Below, piece after piece: positions 7,206 to 15,409 of a DNA stretch of 38,135 bases. A model generated the notes under the pieces. It was not told the DNA's origin. It worked only from the letters and a program-made list of their open reading frames with translations, and did not search any database. The stretch is from [Eubacterium] saphenum. Its GTDB lineage: Bacteria; Bacillota; Clostridia; Peptostreptococcales; Anaerovoracaceae. Made by a program: the position numbers and the translations under genes. The DNA is taken from positions 1-38,135 of the forward strand of contig SFHC01000017.1 in NCBI GenBank assembly GCA_004555725.1, read 5' to 3'. Numbering within the stretch: position 1 is the stretch's first letter; the number at the start of each line of letters is the position of its first letter.

Positions 7206-8300
7206 ATGAAAGAACTGAAGAGAAAGTTGAAGGTTGGTATTCTCGGCGGCACGGGCATGGTTGGTCAGCGTTTTATCACTCTGCTGGATAATCATCCGTG
7301 GTTCGAGGTTACGACTATTGCAGCCAGTGCACACAGCGCAGGTAAAACATACGCAGAAGCGGTTGACGGAAAGTGGAAACTGGACACACCAATTCCGGAT
7401 GCCGTGAAGAATATTGTAGTCAAGGATGTTGCGGATGTGGAGAATGTCGCTGCAGATGTAGATTTCTGCTTCAGCGCGGTTAACATGTCTAAGGATGAAA
7501 TCCGCGCAATTGAGGAAGAATACGCCAAGACTGAGACGCCGATTGTTTCCAATAACAGCGCGCACCGCTGGACGCCGGATGTGCCGATGGTTATTCCGGA
7601 GATCAATCCTGAGCACTATGACGTGATCCGCTACCAGAAACAGCGTCTGGGAACCAAGAGAGGGTTTATCGCTGTTAAACCGAACTGCTCGATTCAGTGC
7701 TACGTTCCGGCGCTGGCAGCCTGGAAGGAATATGAGCCTACTCAGGTTGTTGTCTCCACCTATCAGGCAATCAGCGGCGCAGGCAAGAACTTTGAAACCT
7801 GGCCGGAGATGGTCGGAAATATTATTCCGTTCATCAGCGGCGAGGAGGCAAAGAGTGAGAAAGAGCCTCTGCGCATCTTCGGCAAGATTGAAAACGGAGA
7901 GATTGTTCCTGCAGACGGACCGGTCATCACAAGTCAGTGCATCCGCGTCCCTGTTCTTGAGGGACATACAGCTTCTGTGTTCATCAACTTTGCAAAAAAG
8001 CCGGATAAGGAGGAGCTGATCGAGAAACTGAACAGTTTTAAGGGATTCCCGCAGGAAGCAGACCTTCCGAGCGCACCGAAGCAGTTCATTAAGTACCTGG
8101 AGGACGACGACCGTCCGCAGGTTAAAAAGGACGTTTACTATGAGAACGGGTTTGGCGTGACATTCGGTCGTCTGAGAGAAGATACGCTCTTTGATTACAA
8201 GTTCGTCGGACTGGCTCATAATACAGTCAGAGGAGCGGCGGGCGGAGCCGTTCTGTCTGCAGAAGCCCTGGTTGAAAAGGGATATATCGACTTTAAATAA
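7206..8300 (+). CDS. asd: aspartate-semialdehyde dehydrogenase
   Basis: The enzyme reduces aspartyl-4-phosphate with NADPH to aspartate semialdehyde, the branch point to lysine/diaminopimelate, methionine and threonine. The N-terminal Rossmann motif is VGILGGTGMVGQRF. The catalytic cysteine sits in PNCSIQC, and the acid/base histidine in RVPVLEGHTASV. FGVTFGRLRED and the HNTVRGAAGGA end mark the archaeal/fungal-type ASADH subfamily, shared by many Clostridia, rather than the E. coli type. At 364 residues it is full length. AAGGGGGAG lies 6 bases before the ATG. It is flanked by its own promoter and terminator, so it is not in an operon with dapA or lysine genes here. Confidence 0.95.
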   Translation: MKELKRKLKVGILGGTGMVGQRFITLLDNHPWFEVTTIAASAHSAGKTYAEAVDGKWKLDTPIPDAVKNIVVKDVADVENVAADVDFCFSAVNMSKDEIRAIEEEYAKTETPIVSNNSAHRWTPDVPMVIPEINPEHYDVIRYQKQRLGTKRGFIAVKPNCSIQCYVPALAAWKEYEPTQVVVSTYQAISGAGKNFETWPEMVGNIIPFISGEEAKSEKEPLRIFGKIENGEIVPADGPVITSQCIRVPVLEGHTASVFINFAKKPDKEELIEKLNSFKGFPQEADLPSAPKQFIKYLEDDDRPQVKKDVYYENGFGVTFGRLREDTLFDYKFVGLAHNTVRGAAGGAVLSAEALVEKGYIDFK

Positions 8301-8407
8301 CCGGACGACGGATCGTTTGGATGAATATAAGGCCGGACTTGCATAGTTGACCGGCTGAATATGCATGCTGCTTGTTTGGTCAGGCAGCGGGCAATATTGA
8401 TGGACAG

Positions 8408-8443
8408 AAAAGAGAATGGGCGGAAACGTCTGTTCTCTTTTTT
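8408..8443 (+). terminator. Rho-independent terminator after asd
   Basis: A 14-15 bp stem with three G-U pairs (8409-8422 with 8427-8440) closes on a GAAA tetraloop and ends in six T residues. The rest of the 318-base gap between asd and ftsK holds only the ftsK promoter and leader. Confidence 0.85.
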
Positions 8444-8473
8444 GGCGTTTTACTGTACCCGACGTGCATAGTC

Positions 8474-8482
8474 TGCTATAAT
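8474..8482 (+). promoter_or_regulatory. extended -10 promoter for ftsK
   Basis: TGCTATAAT (8474-8482) is an extended -10 with a perfect TATAAT. The -35 region (about 8454-8459) is poor. The leader to ftsK is about 130 nt and includes a degenerate LexA-like site. Confidence 0.55.
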
Positions 8483-8511
8483 AGATCAATAAGACGCGGC
8501 CGTCATGTTTC

Positions 8512-8525
8512 GGGACACATGTTCG
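8512..8525 (+). promoter_or_regulatory. degenerate LexA-box-like site in the ftsK leader
   Basis: GGGACACATGTTCG matches the Bacillota SOS box CGAACRNRYGTTCG at all but two positions, with a perfect right half-site. It lies about 30 bases downstream of the -10. This is weak evidence; see the finding. Confidence 0.25.
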
Positions 8526-8618
8526 TTTTATGTGATCTTGAGCAGGTGTCGGCATCGTCAAAAGGAAAAGATCAAGACAGAAACTTAGATTTTCACAGAC
8601 TATGATGGGAGAATCATT

Positions 8619-11600
8619 TTGGCAAATAAAAAGAATACAGAAATAAAATCGCAGACAAAGAAAGGAAAGACAACGGGAAGAAAAAAGTCCGCATCCTCGC
8701 GCAGCAAGAAAGAATCTGCAGAGACCGCTGAAAAACGGGCGCAGGTTCAGGAGGAAATGCAAAAAGCGCATGCCTCAAGAAGAATTCGGGACATCATCAG
8801 CGGGCTGATTTATATTGCAATCGGCCTGTTTATTTTTGCCAGCGTGCAGTTTCATGCTGCAGGGGAGTTTGGCAATCAGCTTGGGCTTGTGCTGAAGGGG
8901 ATTTTTGGTGTGATCGGTCTTCTGCTTCCGTGGTATCTGATGCTTCTCGGGGTCCTGTTTATCACGGGAAAGATGCTTCATTTCACGCAGAGGTCGCTGT
9001 GGATTACCGTCGGTATTCTTCTGCTTCTCTGTGTGATGAATGCGGGCAGATTTATTGTTCCGGCGCAGGCATCGCAGCTTCAGATCGACGTGGTCCAGTT
9101 CTATACGCAGAGCATCAGCCTGAAGTCGGGCGGGGTGTTCGGAATGACAGTCGGATCCATCTTGGTTAAATTTATCGGTGAGGCTGGACTGTATATTCTG
9201 TCTGCGGCGCTTCTTCTGATCTGCCTGCTGCTTCTTCTGAATACGCCGCTTTCAAAGGTGATTATAAAAAGAAAGCAGCAGCGGGAGGAGGACCGGCGTG
9301 TGGAGCAGCTGATGCAGGAGAGCATTGCTGACCGCTCCTACCAGGAGGAACTGGAAAAAAGAAAGCGGGAGGCAAATCTGCAGATTCGCGGTCCGGAGGA
9401 CTTTCTGCGTGAAGAAGACAGCTCTGCGCAGAATCCGGAAGCGATGACAGAACGTTATGCCGGACAGGATCTGGATGGACGGTATTCGCATTCTGAACCT
9501 GCATCAAAAAAATCCGGAATTCTGCACAGCTTCTTTCAGACGGCGGAGGCCGCGGCAAGAAGAGAAAAGGCACAACATAAACGAAAACCGTCAAATGTTA
9601 TGGATGTCATGCAGCAGAATCCGCTGAAAGAGAGAAGGACGCAGGAAATCCCAAAAGATGCGGTCCTCGCAGAACAGGCTGCGGAAAGACAAGAGCCTAA
9701 AATCTCATTCGGTTCGTTTGATGCAGACGGGATCGGTGGAAATGCGGGCGGCTCTGCAGAAACTCTGAGGAGACAGCCGGAGTTTTCATCGTCTGAAAAT
9801 GCAGCGGCAGAAACGGATCGTTTCAGCCGGCGTGAATCGTCCGGTACTTACGGCCTGGATCCAGTGGCGCCGCCTTCTGCCGGATTTGGTCTGGATGGAG
9901 AGAATGCCCGGAGTTCAGAAACGGATAGCTTCGGGCTTCAGCCGCCGCGGCAGACAAGGAGCGGATTTGGCCTGCAGAAAGACGAGACGTTCACGGGCCG
10001 CCCGGACACAGATACTCTGAAGCGGGCATCTGCACCGGATCATGCAGCGTTCGAAGGTGCGCAGCAGGCTGAGCAGGATTTTGGCCAGTGTGAAACGGTT
10101 ATGCCAAAAGACGGCGTTCATCAGAATGCAGATGGAGAGTGGGTTTCCAATAATATGATTGAGGAAACCAGCAGAAATACGATGAAACGTGTGCTGAAAA
10201 GCGCAGATGATTTGATGCGGGAGGAACAGGCGAGCAGAGAACGGGAGCAGAACGCGCTGGGAAGACCCGCTTCCCGTGCTGCGCGAGGAGAAACCGTGAT
10301 GAAGCAGCCTGCAAAAACGTCAGCCGCTGCATCATCCAATGGAGCAAGGGCTGCAGCGGCAGGAATTGCGATGGCCGGTGAAGCTGCAAAAAATATCCAG
10401 AAGAAAACTAAATTCGTTTATCGTAAACCATCACTGGACTTACTGACTCCTCCGGAGCTTCCAAGTACAGAAGGGTTGAATCAGCAGCTCAGACAGAAGG
10501 CGCATATTCTGGAAGACACGCTCGACAGTTTTCATGTTGACGCGCATGTGGTGCAGGTGACGCAGGGCCCTGCGGTTACACGTTATGAGATCCAGCCGGG
10601 GCCGGGGGTGAAAGTCAGCAAGATTGTCGGTTTAAGCGATGACATTGCGCTGAATCTGCGCGCCAAGAGCATCCGCATCGAGGCTCCGATTCCGGGAAAG
10701 GCCGCGGTCGGAATCGAAGTGGAGAACGAGCGCATTCAGATGGTGAGGATCCGGGAAATTATCGGATCCAAGGAATTCCGCCAGGCAAAGTCTAAGATAT
10801 CCTTTGCTGTTGGAAAGGATATCGCCGGAAATGCTGTGGTTGCAGATCTGAAGGGCATGCCGCATCTTCTTATCGCCGGCGCGACCGGTTCCGGAAAATC
10901 CGTCTGTATCAACAGCATCATCACGAGTATCCTGTATAAGGCCAGTCCGGATGAGGTGAAGCTGGTCCTGATCGATCCTAAGGTCGTAGAGCTCGGGAAT
11001 TACAACGGCATTCCGCACCTGCTCATTCCGGTCGTTACAGACCCGGGCAAGGCGGCAGCTGCGCTGAACTGGGCGGTATCGGAGATGACCGACCGCTATA
11101 AGAAATTTGCTGATGAGAATGTCCGCGATCTGAAGACGTTCAACAGTAAAATGGAAGCAGAAGACCGCAGGGATGAAAAGATGCCGCAGGTGGTGATTAT
11201 CATCGACGAGCTGGCCGATCTGATGATGGCCGCTCCGAATCAGGTAGAGGAGTCGATTTGCCGTCTTGCACAGCTGGCAAGGGCGGCAGGCATGCACCTG
11301 ATTGTTGCGACACAGAGACCGTCTGTAGATATTATTACCGGACTGATTAAGGCAAATATTCCTTCCCGAATTGCGTTTGCGGTATCTTCACAGTTCGACT
11401 CGAGAACCATTCTGGATATGAACGGTGCAGAAAAATTGGTAGGAAAGGGCGACATGCTGTTTAATCCGCAAGGATCGGGAAAGCCGCTGCGTGTTCAGGG
11501 CACGTTCATTTCTGATGAGGAAATTAACCGGGTTATTCAGTTTGTAAAGGATCAGGCTCCGCAGCAGGAGCCGTCCTATAACGAAGCGGTGATTCAGGAT

Positions 11601-11864
11601 ATCGAACAGAAATCGGTTCCTGGAAGTGATGATGCAGCCGATGAGCTGCTTCCGGACGCGATTTCCTGTGTCGTAAACGCAGAGAAGGCATCGACGTCCA
11701 TGCTTCAGCGTCATTTCCGCATTGGATATAACCGCGCGGCAAGGATTATGGATGAGATGGAAGAGCGCGGCATTGTCAGTCCGCAGGACGGCAGCCATCC
11801 GCGCCAGGTTCTGTTAACGCAGGATGAGCTGGAACAGATGAATGACAAGGGGTCTTCTTCATAA
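8619..11864 (+). CDS. ftsK: DNA translocase FtsK/SpoIIIE
   Basis: FtsK/SpoIIIE is a hexameric septal DNA pump that clears chromosome arms from the closing septum. The 1081-residue protein starts with a basic, Lys/Ser-rich tail, then four predicted membrane helices (about residues 55-210, e.g. IISGLIYIAIGLFIFASV and LLICLLLLL). A long, low-complexity linker of roughly 370 residues follows. The motor has Walker A GATGSGKSVC (about residue 752) and Walker B VVIIIDELADLM (about 858), with the TQRPSVDIITGLIKANIPSR segment. A C-terminal winged-helix gamma domain (FRIGYNRAARIMDEMEERGIV) recognises orienting DNA sequences. The start is TTG at 8619, six bases after GGGAGA. It is longer than B. subtilis SpoIIIE because of the linker. 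A terminator overlaps its stop. Confidence 0.95.
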   Translation: MANKKNTEIKSQTKKGKTTGRKKSASSRSKKESAETAEKRAQVQEEMQKAHASRRIRDIISGLIYIAIGLFIFASVQFHAAGEFGNQLGLVLKGIFGVIGLLLPWYLMLLGVLFITGKMLHFTQRSLWITVGILLLLCVMNAGRFIVPAQASQLQIDVVQFYTQSISLKSGGVFGMTVGSILVKFIGEAGLYILSAALLLICLLLLLNTPLSKVIIKRKQQREEDRRVEQLMQESIADRSYQEELEKRKREANLQIRGPEDFLREEDSSAQNPEAMTERYAGQDLDGRYSHSEPASKKSGILHSFFQTAEAAARREKAQHKRKPSNVMDVMQQNPLKERRTQEIPKDAVLAEQAAERQEPKISFGSFDADGIGGNAGGSAETLRRQPEFSSSENAAAETDRFSRRESSGTYGLDPVAPPSAGFGLDGENARSSETDSFGLQPPRQTRSGFGLQKDETFTGRPDTDTLKRASAPDHAAFEGAQQAEQDFGQCETVMPKDGVHQNADGEWVSNNMIEETSRNTMKRVLKSADDLMREEQASREREQNALGRPASRAARGETVMKQPAKTSAAASSNGARAAAAGIAMAGEAAKNIQKKTKFVYRKPSLDLLTPPELPSTEGLNQQLRQKAHILEDTLDSFHVDAHVVQVTQGPAVTRYEIQPGPGVKVSKIVGLSDDIALNLRAKSIRIEAPIPGKAAVGIEVENERIQMVRIREIIGSKEFRQAKSKISFAVGKDIAGNAVVADLKGMPHLLIAGATGSGKSVCINSIITSILYKASPDEVKLVLIDPKVVELGNYNGIPHLLIPVVTDPGKAAAALNWAVSEMTDRYKKFADENVRDLKTFNSKMEAEDRRDEKMPQVVIIIDELADLMMAAPNQVEESICRLAQLARAAGMHLIVATQRPSVDIITGLIKANIPSRIAFAVSSQFDSRTILDMNGAEKLVGKGDMLFNPQGSGKPLRVQGTFISDEEINRVIQFVKDQAPQQEPSYNEAVIQDIEQKSVPGSDDAADELLPDAISCVVNAEKASTSMLQRHFRIGYNRAARIMDEMEERGIVSPQDGSHPRQVLLTQDELEQMNDKGSSS

Positions 11865-11887
11865 AGGAAGGCCTCTTGCTGTTTTTT
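11847..11887 (+). terminator. terminator overlapping the ftsK stop codon
   Basis: A 12-bp stem (11847-11858 with 11866-11877) has the ftsK TAA inside its 7-base loop. A run of six T residues follows at 11882-11887. Confidence 0.8.
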
Positions 11888-11901
11888 ATTTGTCCGGGAT
11901 C

Positions 11902-11910
11902 TGGTATAAT
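11902..11910 (+). promoter_or_regulatory. extended -10 promoter for rimO-pgsA
   Basis: TGGTATAAT (11902-11910) is an extended -10 that follows directly on the ftsK terminator. No good -35 is visible. It would drive rimO and pgsA. Confidence 0.55.
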
Positions 11911-11960
11911 AGAGCCGTCAGGGCGTTTTCGCACTGAATATTACAGGAGAGGAAGTATAT

Positions 11961-13289
11961 ATGAACGTATTTTTTGATACCCTTGGATGCCTGAAGAACT
12001 TCAATGATTCTGACATGGCGATGGGAATTCTGGAAGCCCGCGGGCATCGTATCGTGGAGTCGCCGGAGGAAGCGGACGCGATTGTAGTCAACACCTGCGG
12101 ATTCATCGATGACGCTAAGAAGGAGTCCATCGGAGAAATCTTTGACATGGCTGCATATAAGGAGCAGGGGAAAAAGCTGATTGTATCCGGCTGTCTTGTT
12201 CAGCGTTTTTCGGAAGAACTTTTTAAAGAGATTCCGGAGGCGGACGGATTTATCGGTGTAAATGACTATGAGAAGCTCCCGGATCTTCTGGATCAGCTGC
12301 AGCAAGACGGAAAACGGTTCCGCAAGGTTGAGGAGGTACAGGACGGGGCGCTGGAAGAAGAAACGCGTATGAGAAAGATCCCGCAGCGTGTTTACAGCAC
12401 GTCGATCCGCATCGCAGAGGGTTGTGACAATCGCTGTACATACTGCATCATCCCTTCCATTCGCGGAAAATACAGAAGCCGCTCGATGGAAAGCATTGTA
12501 GAGGAGGCGTCTCGTCTGGCGCAGGCCGGATGCCGCGAACTGAATGTGATCGCGCAGGATACGAGTTATTATGGTATGGATCTGTACGGAGAGCCAAAGC
12601 TTGCGGCGCTTCTTAGAAAACTTGCAGAAATTGACGGGATTCAGTGGATCCGCATTCTCTACTGCTATGAGGAAAATATTACGGATGAACTGATTCAGAC
12701 GATGGCGGAAGAGCCTAAGATCTGCCATTATATTGATATTCCGCTCCAGCACAGCAACGACAAGGTCCTCCGGGAAATGAACCGAAGATCCACGCAGGCT
12801 TCGATCCGGGATACGATTCACAGACTCCGCGAGGCTATGCCGGATATCTGCATCAGGACAACGATGATTGTGGGATTCCCGGGCGAGACAGAAGAAGAGT
12901 TCTCCGATCTCATGGATTTTGTGCGTGAGATCCGTTTCAGCCGTCTCGGCGCATTCACCTATTCTCAGGAGGAGGGAACGCCGGCCGCTGCCAGAGAGGA
13001 TCAGGTGCCGGAAGAGATCAAGAATGAACGTCTGGATGCACTCATGATGGAGCAGATGCAGATTTCTAATGATGCCAATCAAGCTTTCGTCGGGAAGATG
13101 CTTCCGGTTATGGTGGATGAGCAGGATGAGGACGGTGCTTATATCGGGCGTACGCCGTATGATGCGCCGGAAATCGATAATTCCGTAATTTTTACATCAG
13201 ACAGAGAGCTGAAACCTGGAGACATCGTTTCTGTGCGGATTGATGACGCGTTTGATTATGACCTGGAGGGAACGGATGTCTCGGAGTAG
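11961..13289 (+). CDS. rimO: ribosomal protein S12 methylthiotransferase RimO
   Basis: RimO is a radical-SAM enzyme with two [4Fe-4S] clusters that adds a methylthio group to the conserved aspartate of ribosomal protein S12. The N-terminal UPF0004 domain has its three cluster cysteines in TLGCLKN, VNTCGFIDDAK and VSGCLVQR. The radical-SAM motif is CDNRCTYC in EGCDNRCTYCIIPSIRGKYR. The C-terminal TRAM domain ends with a run of acidic residues. TCGFIDDAKKESI and IPSIRGKYRSR distinguish RimO from the tRNA enzymes MiaB and MtaB. Its 442 residues are typical. A GAGAGGAAG site precedes the ATG. pgsA follows after 45 bases. Confidence 0.95.
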   Translation: MNVFFDTLGCLKNFNDSDMAMGILEARGHRIVESPEEADAIVVNTCGFIDDAKKESIGEIFDMAAYKEQGKKLIVSGCLVQRFSEELFKEIPEADGFIGVNDYEKLPDLLDQLQQDGKRFRKVEEVQDGALEEETRMRKIPQRVYSTSIRIAEGCDNRCTYCIIPSIRGKYRSRSMESIVEEASRLAQAGCRELNVIAQDTSYYGMDLYGEPKLAALLRKLAEIDGIQWIRILYCYEENITDELIQTMAEEPKICHYIDIPLQHSNDKVLREMNRRSTQASIRDTIHRLREAMPDICIRTTMIVGFPGETEEEFSDLMDFVREIRFSRLGAFTYSQEEGTPAAAREDQVPEEIKNERLDALMMEQMQISNDANQAFVGKMLPVMVDEQDEDGAYIGRTPYDAPEIDNSVIFTSDRELKPGDIVSVRIDDAFDYDLEGTDVSE

Positions 13290-13334
13290 AGCGGGAAAAT
13301 CCGGGAACAGCAGATCTGAAAGGAGATCATAAAG

Positions 13335-13880
13335 ATGAACTTACCTAATAAACTTACGGTTCTGCGCGTTATCGCGGTTCCATTCTTTATTATTCTGTAT
13401 CTGAAGGGATTCTTCGCGGCGGCGCTGATTCTCTTCTGTCTGGCATCACTGACAGATATGCTGGACGGAAAAATTGCAAGGGCACGGAATCTGGTGACCA
13501 ATTTTGGGAAAATCATGGATCCCCTTGCGGATAAAGTCCTTTGCTACTCTGCCTTTTGTCTGATGATCGGAGACCGGACTATGCCGGCATGGATGCTGAT
13601 TGTCATTCTGGCAAGAGAGTTCACGATCGCCGGAATGCGTACGGTCGCAGCATCTGAAGGACGTGTCATCGCGGCAGCAATGAGCGGAAAGATCAAGACC
13701 GTTCTGCAGATGTTCGCAATTATTTTCCTGATCCTGATGCAGGCGATGGAGGCGCTCCCGGTTTACCACACCGTGAAGCTGATTGCCTACATTCTTCTGT
13801 ACGCATCGCTGGTCATGACGGTTTACTCCGGTGTTGAATACGTCGCAAAGAATATTGATGTGTTCAGAGAATCCAATTAA
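13335..13880 (+). CDS. pgsA: CDP-diacylglycerol-glycerol-3-phosphate 3-phosphatidyltransferase
   Basis: PgsA is the membrane enzyme that makes phosphatidylglycerol phosphate, the committed step to phosphatidylglycerol and cardiolipin. It opens with MNLPNKLTVLRVIAVPFF and carries the CDP-alcohol phosphotransferase signature, DG..AR........G...D...D, seen as DMLDGKIARARNLVTNFG followed by KIMDPLADK. Several membrane segments follow (e.g. MFAIIFLILMQ, LIAYILLYASLVMTV). Its 181 residues match the family. An AAAGGAGATC site precedes the ATG. The rimO-pgsA-cinA-recA order is widely conserved in Bacillota. Confidence 0.95.
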   Translation: MNLPNKLTVLRVIAVPFFIILYLKGFFAAALILFCLASLTDMLDGKIARARNLVTNFGKIMDPLADKVLCYSAFCLMIGDRTMPAWMLIVILAREFTIAGMRTVAASEGRVIAAAMSGKIKTVLQMFAIIFLILMQAMEALPVYHTVKLIAYILLYASLVMTVYSGVEYVAKNIDVFRESN

Positions 13881-13898
13881 CTGAATATTAAACAATGC

Positions 13899-13926
13899 GG
13901 AGGCCGGAGCAATCCGGTCTTCTTTA
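13899..13926 (+). terminator. possible terminator between pgsA and cinA
   Basis: A 10-bp stem with two G-U pairs (13899-13908 with 13913-13922) closes on a GCAA tetraloop and is followed by only three T residues. Termination is probably partial. Confidence 0.5.
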
Positions 13927-13983
13927 TCCTGGGGGAAGTTCTGGACAAATCGCGTCCGGGGCAAGAAGAAAAGGGGCTGAACA

Positions 13984-15258
13984 ATGAAAAGTGCAATAAT
14001 CAGTGTCGGTACGGAGCTTCTGATGGGACAGGTGACGGATACCAATGCAGTCTATCTGTCTCAGCAGCTGAACGCTCTTGGGATCGATGTGATGTACCGG
14101 TATACCGTCGGCGACAATGATGGAAGACTGTCTGAGGTGCTGGATCTGGCGATGAAGGACTGCGATCTGATTCTGACAACCGGAGGACTTGGACCGACAG
14201 AAGATGATATGACCAAGGAAACCGTCACCAAATATATGGGAGATACGCTGGCTGTGCACCAGCCGTCACGCGATGCGCTGATGAAGATGGCAGAAGAGCG
14301 TCATCATAAGTTTACAGAAAACAACCTGAAACAGACGTTGATGCCGACGAGGGCCGAGGTGTTTGACACGGATGCAGGGACAGCTCCGGGATTTGCTCTT
14401 TCTAATGATCAGGGAAAGACGGTGGTCTGCCTTCCGGGACCGCCGAGAGAGATGAAACGGATGTTTGAACGCCGCGTTCGCCCGTGGCTCCTCCCCAAAC
14501 AGGACAGTGTCATTTCTTATCAGACGCTGCGGATTTTTGGAAAGGGAGAGTCCAGAGTGGAAACGGATATTCTGGATCTGATTGACGCACAGACGGATCC
14601 GACGATTGCCACTTACGCGCATGAAGGAGAATGTTCTGTCCGTGTCGCATCAAAAAGAAAGACTCTTGAAGAAGCGCAGGATGCCTGCAGAAAAGTCAGT
14701 GAGCAGGTCAGAGAGCGTGTCGGAGACTATATCTACAGCGATGACGGCCGTTCACTTCCGGAAGTCGTCGGAGAGAAGCTGCTCTCGCGCGGGATCTCTA
14801 TTTCCTGCGCTGAGTCGTGCACCGGTGGGATGTTTGCTGCGGCGCTGACCGATGTTCCCGGAATATCTGAAGTGTTTGAACGTGGAATTGTCACGTATAC
14901 GGAACGGGCAAAAATTGAAGAGCTTGGAGTGAGTGAAAAGACGCTCGCAGAGGAAACTGCAGTCAGCCCCAATGTCGCGCGTCAAATGGCCGAAGGACTT
15001 CAGAAAAAGACCGGAAGTCAGGTGTGCGTATCCGTAACAGGAATTGCCGGCCCGAGCGGCGGAACAAAAGAGAAGCCGGTCGGTCTGATCTATGTCGGCT
15101 GTACCTATAATGGAACGACTGTGGTAAAAAAACTTCTGACACTGAATATGAGCAGGAGCTGGAATCGGCGATACGCGGTGTTAAGCATGTTTGACACCGT
15201 CAATCGGATGCTGGACGGAAGAGAAGTACCGGGAAGTGACCGGTCAGAGGTGTTGTAG
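13984..15258 (+). CDS. cinA: CinA family protein (MoaB-like domain plus nicotinamide-nucleotide amidase)
   Basis: CinA is thought to recycle pyridine nucleotides through its C-terminal NMN amidase; the N-terminal MoaB-like (COG1058) domain has ADP-ribose pyrophosphatase activity in some bacteria. The N-terminus shows SVGTELLMGQVTDTNAVYL, LTTGGLGPTEDDMTKETV and CLPGPPREM. The C-terminal half begins with AESCTGGMFAAALTDVPG, holding the amidase catalytic serine, and continues with SVTGIAGPSGGTKEKPVGL. Its 424 residues give the full two-domain form. It precedes recA, as in B. subtilis and streptococci, where the neighbourhood gave the gene its competence/damage name. Confidence 0.95.
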   Translation: MKSAIISVGTELLMGQVTDTNAVYLSQQLNALGIDVMYRYTVGDNDGRLSEVLDLAMKDCDLILTTGGLGPTEDDMTKETVTKYMGDTLAVHQPSRDALMKMAEERHHKFTENNLKQTLMPTRAEVFDTDAGTAPGFALSNDQGKTVVCLPGPPREMKRMFERRVRPWLLPKQDSVISYQTLRIFGKGESRVETDILDLIDAQTDPTIATYAHEGECSVRVASKRKTLEEAQDACRKVSEQVRERVGDYIYSDDGRSLPEVVGEKLLSRGISISCAESCTGGMFAAALTDVPGISEVFERGIVTYTERAKIEELGVSEKTLAEETAVSPNVARQMAEGLQKKTGSQVCVSVTGIAGPSGGTKEKPVGLIYVGCTYNGTTVVKKLLTLNMSRSWNRRYAVLSMFDTVNRMLDGREVPGSDRSEVL

Positions 15259-15342
15259 ACGGCGTTTTTTGATTCTGAAATTTGACGGTGTATGGGGAAT
15301 ATGTTATGGTTTTGTTTACCATATATTTCCATATCAAACAGC

Positions 15343-15370
15343 TTGACTAATTCAGGAATTATAGTAGAAT
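15343..15370 (+). promoter_or_regulatory. sigma-A promoter for recA
   Basis: TTGACT (15343-15348) and TAGAAT (15365-15370) have a 16-base spacer. The predicted start of transcription falls at the edge of the LexA operator. Confidence 0.65.
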
Positions 15371-15378
15371 GGACATAT

Positions 15379-15392
15379 AGAACAAGTGTTCG
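15379..15392 (+). promoter_or_regulatory. LexA (DinR) SOS box upstream of recA
   Basis: AGAACAAGTGTTCG fits the Bacillota LexA consensus CGAACRNRYGTTCG at every position except the first base. It lies at about +2 relative to the predicted transcription start, where bound LexA would block the polymerase. This is direct evidence of a conventional Bacillus-type SOS response. Confidence 0.8.
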
Positions 15393-15409
15393 TTATACGG
15401 AGGTTGAGC

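Noticed and set aside
8372..8605. 77-codon open frame between asd and ftsK
   Set aside because: It spans the asd terminator and the ftsK promoter and has no similarity or ribosome binding site.
7125..8771. 548-codon open frame on the minus strand opposite asd
   Set aside because: It is a shadow of asd: the coding strand rarely uses TTA, CTA and TCA codons in frame, leaving few stops on the opposite strand. It has no family motif, and crosses the asd promoter and terminator.
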